From Sclerurus mexicanus (lineage: Eukaryota > Chordata > Aves > Passeriformes > Furnariidae): DNA of 64,000 nt. Of this stretch, positions 20,417 to 34,200 are shown in pieces (the stretch's first letter is position 1; every line of letters starts with the position of its first letter). The notes under the pieces are model-generated. The model was given only the letters and a program-made list of their open reading frames with translations. It searched no databases and was not told where the DNA came from. The position numbers were made by a program, and so were the translations under genes. The stretch lies in contig VWZF01000292.1 of assembly GCA_013396755.1 (NCBI GenBank), positions 227,394-291,393 of the forward strand, written 5' to 3'.

Positions 20417-22105
20417 NCCTTTTTTGCCTCTTTCTTTACCAGTAAGTTCTTCAGTCACACCTCCCAAGTTGCAGAAGGTGAAGACAAGGGTTGAAAGAAT
20501 GAGTAACTACGCTCTGTAGGAGAAGATCAGGTTCAAGAACATCTAAGGAACCTCAGGGTGCACAAGTCCATGGGACCCAGTGAGATACTTGTGTGGGTCC
20601 TGTGGGAACTGGTGAAGGAAGTAGCTAAGCCACTATCTGTCATATTTGAGAAGTCATGGCAGTCCAGTGAAGTTCCCATTAACTGGAAAAGGTAAACATA
20701 ACCCCTGTTTTTACAAAGGGAAGTAAGGAAGTAAGGGAAGTAAGGAAGATCCAGGGAACTGCAGATCACTCAGTCTCACCTCAGTGCCTGGCAAAACCAT
20801 GGAGGTGATCCTCCTGGAAACTAGACTAAGGCACATAGAAAATATGGAGGTGATTGGCGACAGACTTCACTGATGGCGAATCATGCCTGACAAATTTGAT
20901 GGCCTTCTATGATAGAATTACAGAGGCTGTGGATGAGGGAATAGTGACTGATCTCATCTACCTGGATTTGTGCAAAGCATTTGACACCGTCCCACGCAAC
21001 ATCCTTGTCTCTAAACTAGGGAGACATGGATTTGACATCTGGACCACTCAATAGATATGGAAATAACTGGAAGGTCACTCTCAGAGAGTTGTGGCAGCTC
21101 CATGTCCAAGGGGAGACCACTGATGAGCGACTTCCTCAGAGAACATTTGGACTTGTGCTGCTTAACATCTTTGTCAGTGACATGGACAGTAGCATCAAGT
21201 GCACCCTCAGCAAGTTCCTTGATAGCATCAGGATATGTGGTGCAGTTGACACCCTGGAGGGGAGGGGTGGCACTGGAGAGACCTGGATAGGCCTGAGAGG
21301 TGCATCTGTGTGAACCTCATGAAACTCAACAAGGACAAGTGTAGCGTCCTGCAGCTGGGCTGGTGCAATCCCGAGCAGAAGTACAGTCTGGGCAGAGAAT
21401 GGATCAAGAACAGCCCTGGGGAGAAGGACTTGGGGGTGTTGGTGGATGAGCAGCTTGACATGAGTGATCAATGTGCATTTGCAGCCCAGAAAATCAACCA
21501 CAACCTGGGCTGCATCAAAAGCAACATGGCCAGCAGTTCAAGGGAAGTAATTCAGTCCCTCTGCTCTGCTCTGGTGAGACCTCCACCTGGAGTGCTCCAT
21601 CCAGTTCTGGGGGCCTCAAAACAAGAAAGAAGCTGACCTGTTGGAACAAGTCCAGANGAGGCCACACAGAGGATCAGAGGAATGGAGCCCTCTCCTATGA
21701 CAACAGGCTGAGAGCATTAGGGTTGTTCAGTCTGGAGAAGAAAAGTCTCTGAGAAGATTTTCTAATGGCCTTCCAGTATCTAAAAGAGGCCCACAAGAGA
21801 CCTGGAGAGGGACTTTTCACAGAGCATATGGTGATAGGACAAGAGGAAATTACTTTGAACTGAAAGGGTTACGTTTAGATTGGATATTGGGAAGAAGTTC
21901 TTTACTGTGGGGGTGGTGAGACTCTGAAACATTACCCAGAGATGCTGTGGATGTCCCATCCCTGGAAGTGTATGAGGCCAGGTTGGATGAGGCTTTGAGC
22001 AACCTGGCCCTAGTAGTAGGTTTTCCTTCCCATGGCAGTGGAGTAGAACTAGAGGATCCTTAATATCCCTTCCATCTGAAACCATTCTATGATTCTATTT
22101 CCTTT

Positions 22106-25100
22106 TTCTTTAATATAGCTCAATAGTTCTGCCCCGTTCACAGTAGTTCCAGCTATTCATACTTAGGGTGTAATTATGTGCTAAAAATGAATATGTTGGT
22201 CTGTTACTTTCTGTCATGCTGTAATTATAAGCAGCAGTCAATTGAACAAATAAAGTCTTTAGTGTGATGGGCTCTTTTATAAATATATGACTATATTTCC
22301 CCAAGGGAAGCAATATATAAGTTCATACAAGTGGATAAGGATATCCATCTGATACACCGTCTGATACCCCAGTGCATACTGTTGATTCAAAAAATATCCA
22401 TCTTAATCTTGAATAAAGGAACACATATCGAAAGCTTAAAAGATACAAAGTAAGAATTAGTATCCTATGAATCCTCAGTATTGTAAACCAAAGGGGGTTC
22501 CCACATTTCATTTTAGACATAGGCAATGGAGGAACAGTATTGTTGCTAACTTGAGAAGCAACAGGTCCACAGGGAATCATCTGGAGTTTTTGTTTTGGGG
22601 CTTTTCTCCATCGTTCTGTATTCTTTGGTGCTTTTAAAGTATTTGAGATATTGGTACTTTCATGCATTCTTGCAATAAAAGCAATATATTCTCAAGGTAT
22701 TTAAAAATAGGAGTCCAAGTCTGAATGTGACAATTTGTAACAGATTAAGTCTAGGCAAAGATCACCCATTAAACAATTTCAGGATTTAAGAAAAAACAAC
22801 CCTGTAGCAGTGTGGAGAGGGAGAGTCAGAGGTACATGGATTTCTTGAGGTGAAATAAGGATGGGGAAAATACAAATAAGGAAAAAAGCAAGTGTCTTAG
22901 GTGGGATTGAAAATGATAACAACAAACTTGCTACCCAGAAGCTTGTAGCAGTTGTAAAATTGCCATTCTGCGGAGGAAATGTGAATGTGCCCTTTGGGAC
23001 TTACAGTTAGATGAAGAAACGAGGAAGCTCTTTCTAGTTCTCACTCCTGTCTTTAGCCAAAAAATAAGTGAAGGATCTGTAAAGTGTGTATTGCAGCAAA
23101 AGTCACGTACAATTTTTGTATAATTCACCAAAGCATTCAACAAAAATGTGTCAGGTGAAGGCTGGCTAAAAATGCTTTGAACTTACATGAGAGGTGATGA
23201 CAACTTCTAACTAACAGACAGGACGAGTTGTCTACCATTGTCACTAATAAAATGAAAGAGGGATACTCTTTCAACAAAATACTCTATGAACTTTATGCTG
23301 ACATGAGTGCATCCCAAAAATCTTGGTTCTAAAGTATGTCTGTTTGCAAAATTGTGCAAGGACATTGCAGATACTGTCTTTTGGAGGTGGTAACAAGAGA
23401 AGTGGAAAAGGAGCAGGAAGCCCCACAAAATTATTTGGCCTCTTGCATGTCCACAAAAAAGATAAGGGACATGCTGACTATTTTAGAGAATCCTTGGATT
23501 CTCTTTAGAGAATCCTTGGATTTCATAGGATGAAATTATGGTTGTGACAAAAAAATAATCTGTTGAACCATGCCTTTGTTTTTCAGGAAGAAAAAAGTAG
23601 TGTGTAAACACAATTTTTTCACCTGTTTGTAAAGAAAAATGAGTGAAGGATTAATTAATTGACAGAGGTGTAAGAATACACTATGCCTCCCTGATTTGTT
23701 CCACAATTAGTCTGCATGAAGAAATATAATCTAAATCTAAAGCCTAATTTGATGTAAATCTCAGAGAATATGCTAGCACAGGGCTGATAATGAAGAACCT
23801 TCATGCAGAACAGTCTTTCAGAAAATGGTTCTCTGTACTACGAGTTGGCTCAGACTAGAAAACTCAAAAAAACTCAACTCTTACCACATACGCACAGAGC
23901 TTTCTCAGTGCAGATTGCTCAAGAGCTTGGGCTGAATGCGTGGAGTCAAACCTGAACAAAAGCCTGTCTGCTAAAGAAGAATTTGCTTCCAGCAACCTCT
24001 GTTCCACAGTGGAAAAGTTCTGCCAGCCACATGGGGCACAGCAGGAAGAAGAAGGGAATTCAAGAGGAAACCTGGCTTTGTACCTACTGCAGCCTTAATC
24101 ACCCTTTTTGAACAGAATTGAGCTGTCAGCCATGTGGAAGACAAATACCTGTGAGGAAGTACAGAAACAGCTGATATTAGAGGTGATAATACAACTGGCA
24201 TCTGCTGCTTATCTGTCTTTCTTTTAGGAGAAAACAGTAATGCAAGTCCTGTCATAAAAACTAATGCATTGGGATGAATGAGAACATCCACCAGGCAACT
24301 GAGGGAAGATTTTTTCTGAAAGAAAGGAAGAACAAGGATAATGCCATGCTTCTATGGATTGACTGTTGTTACTGTTCTTTACTGCGTCTTGGGCACAGGG
24401 AATCATAACACTAATGAACAGTAATACCTGCTTCCTTTCTTCCTCTTAAAGCTTCTATTCCAGACTAGTATTTTCTGTTTCCACTTCCTGTGGTTTCTTG
24501 GGTTATCATCTCATCTGGCCCTTGTAAAGATATTTTCAAAATATTTGCTTGAATTATCTACCTAAACTTGTAACATTTGTTATTTGTCTCTATAAGGGAT
24601 TCTGTAAAGCCCATGGGACTTATCACAATCATGTAAGACAGGTAGCTATCACTAGGTTAATAGATAACCAGATTTCATACCAGTATGGACTATGAAACCA
24701 GAAAGAACTCCATGCTTGTGTTTTGAATTTACTTACGGAAACCTTTGATGCTGGTTGGTACTAATCACAGACTTGAAAAGATGATACATTTGTGCCAGTC
24801 TGTAGAATTACATGTATAGCCATGGCTGCCTTCAAAAGATGCATCTAGTGACTTGATAATTTTGCAGTATACTTTGTGTCCCAGAAGCTCACAGGTTCTT
24901 TCAGTGGAAAGGGTTTATGAAAGTGCCACACAGATAATCTGACAAACCTGGTCTAGTGTGATACAGGCATTTTAAAGCAGATAGAGAAGAATTTTAAAGT
25001 GGCTGTGGAAGGGAAGCAAGACTGAGAATACAAGGATTTACTTTAAGTTAGATTTGCTTATGGGTGGAAGGAAAAATGTTTAGGGTACAATTGAAGATGA

Positions 25101-28100
25101 GGCAGTAGCAAAAGTCAGTTTGCTAGGACAATTTATTCTACATTCTTAAGTGCTTGTAGATCTTCTTGGTACCAGGGACTGCAGTTGTTAATTTTTCAGC
25201 TTTTTTTTTTTAAAGTTAGGATACTGTGACTCATTTTCAATACAAAAATAAGATAGACTGAAAGCTGTCTATGTTGTAACAATTATGTAATAATTACATT
25301 TTTATACAGAAATAAAAAGCGAGATCTGGATTAATGTTGTAACATGGTTCAAATTTACCTAATAACTTACCAAGGTACCGGCAGGATTTTGACAAAGGGT
25401 TTTTCTACATTAGATGAAACTGAAAGCTGACATGAAGAAACACTGCAGAGAAAATGAAATATTTCAAGGAATTCAGGAGCTTCATTTATAATACTGCTTC
25501 CATTTTTGAAAGTCACATGAGGCTGCATTTAATTTCAGGGGACTTTAAAAATTGTACCTATATTGCACTGCCAAATATTGATGTTGATGTTACAGAATTT
25601 TGTAGAATAAAGCTTTAAGGAGGTTGCAATGAGTTCATGAACTTTTTATTTTTTTTCCCCTGGAATTTAGTTCCTTATAGTACATATTCTGCTCATTTTT
25701 CTAGGTTAGAATTTATGTCTCTGGGTTGACATTATTACTAACTGCTGAGAACTTTCAAATTGTAGGGCTGTATCTGCAAAAATTATAGCAATCATCATTG
25801 TTACAGTCTTCAAGTTTGGACACTGATACATGTGGTTCTGGTGACAAACAGAATAGGTAGAATCTTCCATTCACAGATAACCTTTGCATTTGTACATTGT
25901 TAATATAGTAGAGACTGCAAAAAAGTGTGAGAATGTGAGAAAACAAAAAGCCTGTTTCCTTCCTGGAATAAGCATGTTGTCTATTTGCCTTCTGAAGTAG
26001 CTTTGGGCTTGGATGAGACACAAAAAGTAAAACTGACACTGTGAGTAATACTTCTTATAACAGTAAGTTTACAAATTGGAGAGGGAATTTTTATAAAATT
26101 ACTGATTTTTTCCCCCAATTGCTTGTGTTTTTCCTTTTCAAAGGTATTGCTGTGCCTCTGTAGATTGTCACTAGTTGTTATCATTCTTAACTTTTTGTGT
26201 ATGTCAAAGGACATATATGCATTTCCTCGTTGTGCTCATCTATTCATAATATTAGCCATAGCTTAAGAGGATGAGTCATTCAGGACGATGGTCCCTAACA
26301 AGACTTTCCTATTTTGTCAGTGTTACATAGAGAATAGAGGAAAATCCTTAGTCCTGAAATCACCTGTCCAAGAAAATAGAGGAATACCATCAGGGAAAAT
26401 AAACTTTTTTATTTCTTTAGAAATAGCTAATTCTTTCACTGTGAGGTCAGCTCCTCCCAGTCCAAAAGTATCATATACTTGAGTGTGGAGATAGGTAAAG
26501 TTTACTGTGGATTGATGCACGATACCTGTAATGCAGCAACCTGATCATCTGTGCATCTACACAAGTCACCTAACTGAGGGCCTCACATTCTGTCCTCTCT
26601 TACTTCTTTAATAGGGCACAAATGTTACAACTCAGCACATTTCTTAGAGAGTAAAAAGGTGAACCAGATAACTAGGTAGCATGTCATTACAGAAAAGAAC
26701 TATAGCACTGAATGTGATATATTCAGCTGGAGGGTAGCGGCATCTCAAAAGTGAAGGTGTCTCTGTCATGTTTTTGTATCAGCAGGTTTTGAAGTTACAC
26801 GTTTATACAACTAGTTGTTTATGACACTGATTAAAATAGGAAGCATATGCAGTTATGTAATGGGACATTCGTGGTAGCAATTGCTAGGTCATTTGCACCT
26901 GTGCCAAACTGAGCAGGTTTATGCTTGCTTTGCAAAATGGAAATACTAATGAAAGTCTGGGAGATGGATGTAGTCAGAAATTGAGAGTTTAGGCAAAAAG
27001 GATCTTGATCTTGTGTTGCTCATTTCTAATAAAACTAAGTGGCCTGGAGCAGTGATTTTATAGACTGGTGTGCTTAAATAAGATCTGTCCAAAGTGTTTC
27101 AGCAGTGATTCAGCAAGCTATGGGTGAAATCCAGGCTGCAAATGAAGTCAGTAGCAAAATTCCCATTAACACCCTTAGGTCAGGTTTTGTACAATATCTT
27201 TAGGTATTCACTACAGTTAAAAAGCAGTAGTTACAGCATTGCAGGGATTGATTGGAGAACAACACTGAGACTCAGGTTGGTTAAGGGCCTTAACTCAAAC
27301 TTTGTTTTAACTGTTTGTCAAATGAAGGATCACCTGTATTATAACTTCACCTCCACCAGCCAGTTAAAGTAAAAGAAAGGGGTTTTTAGCACTTTAGATT
27401 ATGTTGTTTACCTTCTGTTTAAGGAAATACACAAGTAATACACATGTAAAATTAAAGAGAGTTTTCCCTTTCTTCTCCTTCCTGCTTCTCAATCCTGAAA
27501 GTGAAGAACACTAGATCTTTGTGTCTTAGAGCAGCAGGCTGGAGGGAAGCTGCAAGGTTGGTTTGTAAATTAGCTAAAAGTCTGCATCATTTCACTTCAG
27601 AAATTAAGAACCTCTTTTATTTGTGAGTCCTGAGCATCAAAACCAAAGGAAATAGTGACATCACAATAGGGAAGAGCAAAAATTGATTTTGGAAGAGCAA
27701 AACAAACTTTGATACGTTATTTAAAATGTGGAGGCAGGCAGGAGTTGTTTGTTTGAATAAATGTTATCTGTCTTCAGTAAGAAATTATCATAAGAAAAAT
27801 CACCGAGGGGACACAATTGTCTACATTGTATCTCTACATAGGAAGTCACAGTGATACCGTTTTAGTACTGAGTACTTGCTGAGCAAGCTCCCACATTCAG
27901 AGTTTATACTTTACAGTTTTCAGAGTGGAATAGCAAACATCCTTCCATTCCCGTTTAAAACCCCTCTAACAATTAATTTTCTGATCCCCTCTGCAGCCAT
28001 ATGGATCTGGTGTCCTCCAGCAGTTATCATTGTAGTATTCCAGGTGTACCTAATGTGTCTGCACAGAAACAACCTTCCAAATTGCTGGTGAACTGGACAG

Positions 28101-31100
28101 CAGCCTTTTCCCCCAGCTGTAGCTCTCCTGTCTGTTTCCAATGAAACGCTGGGCCCTTGTGCACAAAGCATGCATTTATGCTGAGTAAGCACCATTTTTT
28201 AGTGAGCAGGGTATGCACAATAAAGCATATTTGACTCAAATCCAGATTCATAAATTGGTTTACTCTGTTAAAAGCTTTGGTCTGGCAGCTACAGATAATA
28301 GGTGGAGCTAAAGGAATCCATGGTGCTTATGGATCCCAATTTACTGGCCCCTAAAGTGGCATGCTAAGAGTAGGCAGGAATTTCTTTACTGGCACTAATA
28401 AAGCATTGAGTTCTTGAGAGTAAGAGATACAGTATTTTACCTACTAACTTTACTTCTTTGTATGGCCTTCCCTTGCTAGTCTGACACAAATGGGCTCCTG
28501 AACTATCCTTATGCCACACATTACTGCAGAGAAGGAAGCATACATGTCTGCCTTAAGACCAAACACTAGCTACAAGCTGTGGGAGCTTCACAGATTTCAT
28601 GGGTTCAGTGAGATATACTCAGAAAAGGAACTCTGCCCTTGTTCAAGGGCATGAAATTTACTTTCAGATTTTGTTTGTTTCAGTGTCTGTATAAAGCCAA
28701 AAGAGGTAGTGTTTAAAAAGACTGTGTATGTATTTTAAATATTCTTTTGGGATGTGCTTGCCATCCTAAGAATTTGAAATAGTCAAAATACCATGTTCTG
28801 TCCAAAGAACTGCTGCAAAAGTTATAATTTTTTAATGACCATTAACTTGAAACCAGTGCAATGATTTAGCGATAATCCTCAAAATTACTGATCAACCCTT
28901 TTCACCTAGTCAGCTATTTGCTGTAACATGAAATGAGGAAGCAGTTTGTTGGATGAGATAAACAAGCAACTTGTTATCATGGTAAAATTGAAGTGTGCAA
29001 CATAAGCAAAACAGCCTTTTACGGTCTGTTTTTAGCATTTACCACCTGTCTTATTGTTTAACTCCATCTGACCATTTCTGTAGTTCTTCTTTTTGTTACC
29101 GTAAAAAAACCAAAACCATTATCCTTCCAGTCCAATTCCTTTTTTAAATTTTTTTTCCCATCATTTGCCATATTCACAGTTGTTACAAGAAATTTCAGCA
29201 TAGGAATTGGTTTACTTAGGTGTTTTGGCTGACAAAGGTCAAGAGGGTTAGGTTATAAATATGTGAATCATTAATTATAGTGTGTGTTCCTTTTACTGTG
29301 TTGCTGAGAATTGCACAGGAGAACAGAGATTAAATACTTCCCCATAGGCTGTTGTGGTTTCCCCCCCATGCTGCAATTAATTCTGCCCTGGTGCAAGAAG
29401 ACATCTGCTCATTTGCATTGGTTGTTTCTGGCAGCCACTGGGACATCCACCATAAAATAATGTTACATTGAGTTTTCTGTGATTGGAGTCCTTGCTTTTC
29501 CCAAGAACAGAGCCTTAAAGTGCCGTAATATCAGATATTGTAAGGGTGTCAGTCTGCCATTTTGTCAGGTGCTTTGGTACACATATATGTTTGTAAAAAA
29601 AAGGGATTTTAGGCAGATCTGGGAGCTCATAGCCTCATGTGGTAGATCACAAAGCATTTAACACATGGATACTCCCGCTGAGTTCAGTGGAAACATTTCT
29701 GAGCTTGAAGTGAAGTTTGTGACATTTTAACTGCATATTGGTGTCTGAGTACAGAATAGATAAAAGCCCATGTCCCAAAAATACACTTGCAAGTTATGAG
29801 TCAAAGTTCTTGCTGTACCAGTATGGTACCTTCTGAGGATAGACTTTAGTTGTGGCCAGGGATCAAGGACAGATGTCAGCTGGTGCAGCCTATGACTTTT
29901 TAAATTGTGGTGGTTAGTCACTGAGTGCATTCATAGTGTTAATGGGGGTCAGGCTTGGGGTAAGAGTGAGAGGGCAGTATTGCACTTAACATGATCCATT
30001 TCTGAGGGGAAGTTTGGATGTGTTCTGAGCCTCTCAAAAAGGGCAGTCTGTCCCACCCCAGACACGCCTGGGGAGTTTAGGCTAAGGCAGCCTCTCACTG
30101 GATCTTTGGGGATGGACTCAGTGTGGCTGACTGGTAAATGTGGATCAAAGAGCAGGCTTGAAAGGCACTGAGCTGATACTACTGAGATATCCAAGGCATG
30201 CAACACTTGATCCATGCGCTTCCTGTTGCAGAAGAGGGACATTCATCAACAGTTGCAACTGAAGGGAAATATTTTACTATGTAAGATGCTTTCTTAACAG
30301 CAGCAAGATTGGCGCTCAAGGAAAACTTGGAAAAGCCAGCAATGAAAGCTTGTAGAAGAGGCAAAGATTGCAAAGTGTCTAGCTTTGTAAAAGGATGTGT
30401 ACGAGCTAGTAGTGAGAGTGGTGCTAATGTTTTGGCATCCAAATGCAACTAGCAACCTTTGACTCTATGCCAGTTCAGCACTGGGTGTGAAACTCTTGGC
30501 AGTTTGCCTTGACTTCACAGCATTTTTAGGTCTGGAGACAGAGAGCAGAGAGAAAGAGAGTGCGGAGATCTGAGTATTCAGAAGGCTTTATAAATTTTGC
30601 TTGTTTCTCTTTTCTATTTACAAGAAATTATGAATGTCTTGAGATCCTATGGAGGATCTAATTCATAAAGACTAGGTTGAGTAAACAGATCCCCATTTCT
30701 TTAGTAAGTGGTACTTAGAAGTGTTAAACTGTACTTGTCCTCCCTTTATACACAAAAGCACACAAAAAAATTATGGATATTTATTGCCAAGGGAAGCTGT
30801 TATCAGATGTGATTTTCAGGAAGTTCTTTCAGCTTGAAAAACAAAACTTTTTTCTTAAGACCCATTGTTTTTATTAACATCTCCCCTTTCACCAGAAATA
30901 TCAGAACTGCTTAGAGTATCGGGAAGCAAATGGTCACAGCTTCTGAAAAATCAGAAAAATTAAAATTATAAGACTGTCTATTGTTTAATTTCTGTTTGCA
31001 CAACAAATACACCACATCAAGGTGTTTAACATGATGCTTTAACCAAAGTCAGTTTCGAGTCAAGGAGTGCATTTCCAAATCAGTAGAATGATTTTCTTTT

Positions 31101-31150
31101 TGCTTTTAGATGTGAGTTTTCACAAGTCAGATTGAAATATTATACTTGTA
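22106..31150. other. Gene-free spacer, nothing recognised
   Basis: AT-rich sequence with no exon of a known family, no recognisable LINE or LTR and no RNA gene that I can support. The only structure noted is the short tandem repeat at 23482-23524. Confidence 0.55.
23482..23524. repeat. 22-bp tandem duplication, about 1.9 copies
   Basis: The unit tttagagaatccttggattc(tc) occurs twice in direct succession, the second copy losing its last bases. Confidence 0.85.
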
Positions 31151-31222
31151 AATATATATATGCTTTTATATGTGGATGTATGTATATATACATACATACA
31201 CACACACACACATATATATATA
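31151..31222. repeat. TA/CA microsatellite with 20-bp perfect palindrome
   Basis: Alternating TA, TATG, TACA and CA units. Positions 31177-31196 (TGTATGTATATATACATACA) are their own reverse complement. Confidence 0.85.
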
Positions 31223-34200
31223 ACGAATCAAATAAATTCAGAAGTTCACTCACTAGTGTTTGCAACAGTTTCAACTAACAGGTGCAAAAGTATCTTTGAG
31301 ATGCTGATAATGACAGATTTTGTTCAGAGGTCTTTTACTCATCTGTTTAAGGAAGCAGTCCTCCTCTTCCTCAGAACTCTGTGTGGAAGGAGAGGAAGGG
31401 CAGTTTGTGTGTTCCAACATCACTGTCACAGACAGCAAAAAGCGGAAAGTCAGGCAAAGGGCGTGATTGAGAAGCCTGCTAACCTCAGGTCACCAGCATG
31501 TGAAAGGATTCCACCAGCCCTTTGCCTCTTTGCTTTTAATACCATACAGTTATGTACACTGTGATTTCAGTGACTACAGTACCAACTTTTATTGCCAGCA
31601 TCTTCCTCTGTGGGCAGCAGAACCCACAAATTTGCTACTTTTATTATTCCAACATAATTTTGGGAACCTCTATGCCAAGCATGACCATTCTACTTCAAAG
31701 CAGAGATCCTACAAGAAGATATTGTGGAAACTCTTACAGGCATTACTGAGAGCAGCAGTGTATCCCTCAGTCTGCCACTACACATGCCTGTTTTTTCCCA
31801 CACTGGCTTGGAGGAGAATGCAGTGCAGCAGCGACGTTCGTTTCCCCACGTTGGCAAATCCTATATAGCCTGTTTTGTACTATTCACACTTTTTTGTTTC
31901 CCTGCACGTCTTGAATAGGATTAACAAATGGAGTTTTTTCTTTATGCTCCGGTGAACTTTACTAAGATACGCAGAAACTGCGTCAGAAGTTTTAAATAGT
32001 CTTTCTCTCTGGCAGTTGGCAGAGTTCACTTGGCATCATAATTTCCCATCTTCACAGAGGCACTGACACTTTGTTGGTGACAGTTCTTGCTCTATATCAC
32101 CATCAGAGTGTGTGACATATTAACTTTCAAGCAACCTCGAGGTTTTATTTGCTGAAAACAGATCTCTTTAAATATTGACCTCTCTAAACATTAAACATTA
32201 TGGACAAACATCCCAGAATTGATGATGTAGGGATTGCAAAATAAATTACTGTTTAAACCATGGAATGTGCAACATGACAATTCAGAACAGCTGTCAGGGC
32301 TACCTCCAGCTACCCTCTGGAAAGTGCTCTTACCAACAGTGATATTTGTGCTAACAGTGGTTTCGGACTTATTCCAGGAAGCATTATCATGAAATAAGCA
32401 TACTGATTAGTTGGTTAAATGACTTGTTGTCTGTCCTCTGATTTGTGGACTTATTGCTGTGTGAAAAATAAAGTGACGTTGGTCATTTGGACACATCAAA
32501 AATGAAAGTATATAACTCAAGAGGTTTAATACTTCAGTAGTGAGGCTAATATCTCAGTAACTTCCTCTCCAGTTAAAAAAATGTTCATCAGTTCTTTGGG
32601 AATCCAAACACTTCAACATTTTTGTCTGTATTCGCTCAGGGAGTTTTCCTAGCTCCGGTTTCAGGCTCTGTGAGTTAAGCACCTTGCCTGAAGAAGGGAG
32701 CACAAATTCTAAGTCATTACCATCCTCTCGGAAGATCTTTCTCCTTTTCACTACACCACCGAAATAAGAAACAGGTGTTCTCTGGCAAGCCTCAGAAGAG
32801 TGTAAACAATGCCACAGTTATATGCTATACAGCAGATACATTTTACTTCAGCTCAGAAACAATCCTCTTGCAAGCAAGTTTATCTATAATCCAGTAGAAA
32901 GACTTTTAACAAGGGAAGAACTTGCAAGACTATACCCAGACTGCACTTACTGCAGTATGGAAAACTGATGATCCATCTCTAGGACAGAGTGATAAACCAT
33001 CTTTCTACATTGCATTTTAGGTGAAACAAGAAGCACAACTTTGAAGCAAACCTCCTGAGTTTTTCCACTTACCGTGCTGCAGAGAGGTCTTGAAGCATAT
33101 TTGGACTACCTGCAGGTAACACTAACCCAGAAGATGTGTCCCTGGAGGTTTCCAACCACTGAAGAGTCTTCTGTTTACAGATCAGACCAGAATCAATCTG
33201 AAGTAAAACCTACTGAAATTAATATGTTGTGGAATACCCATTCCTCAACATAATTTTTTCCTCTTATAGATCCAATCCTACTGTGTTACCCTACTTGTCA
33301 ATATATGCATAGCCCAAATGATTTTCTGATATTCAGTTACCATTTTAGCTGGAGTATCACCATTGACTGATTCATAAATACACTAACAGATGGGGAAAAA
33401 ACCCCAAACAATGAACACCAAAGCAATACAAAAGAAATGGTCTCTGGTTCAAAACAGAAGGGTAACTTCTGTCTAATCCTTTTTCTTCTGCTGCTGCAAA
33501 GCATGGGAGGGAAACACTGGGCTTTCAGCCATAGACAGGATTAAAGCTCAGATGACTTAGGTCACTGTTGCTTCATTGACTTCAGGGGACAAAATAACTA
33601 CACATCCTTGAGGAAGATGTAGAAAAAGATGCATTTTGCTATAAGCAGTAACTGCAAATTTAAAATTCAAAATTCAAAGGTAAGTTTTTAGTGACCACAA
33701 TAAGAACACTACACCAGCATAAAAAGCAAGATTCATCCAGCTATTTTATGCAATTCTTCACAAGCCTCCAGTTTTACTACAATAACAGGAGCAGACTGGA
33801 AGTGTCCCTGGTGCCATGGTAAACAACAGCTCCCAGAGCTCCACAGAACATGAGCCAAACCCTACATTTTAGGATTCCCTTTGGATGCTAGACGTTTCTG
33901 TATATATCCCTCCATTTTTATATATGCATATCTTCTCAACTCAGGCAGTATTTAGAAATTATTTCTGCCTCAAAGTTTATATTTGTCTTCTCCTGTTTAA
34001 GGAATCTGACACTGACCTGTTTTAAGTAAAGAACATGGGTCATACCTCATAACTTTAAGCAGTTTTTTCCCAGCCTGCATTCTGACAAGCAGTACTTCCC
34101 TTAGCAGAAGCTGCAGGCTAGTTCTTCCTCTAAAGATTCACATTTGTATTTCAGTTTCCAGAACCTATTTCTAAGTGAAGATTGTTATGGTCTAAAAGAA

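Larger units (their letters stand above)
18640..22105 (+). mobile_element. Long, dead CR1 LINE with endonuclease and RT remnants
   Basis: The AP-endonuclease part carries LMGDFNHPDISWKDNT at about 18850-18897 and a GCSDHEMVEF segment around 19055-19085. Reverse transcriptase remnants include the YLDLCKAFDTVPRNILVSKL block (20960-21015), and the thumb-like EKDLGVLVDEQLD at about 21423-21461. The element ends with the CR1 tail 'ccattctatgattctat' at about 22083-22099. The catalytic FADD box is replaced by FLDS (about 21214-21225). Several frameshifts, stops and single-N joins break the frame, so it cannot be active. The internal order is also disturbed by contig joins at 20148, 20417 and 21657. 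Confidence 0.9.
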
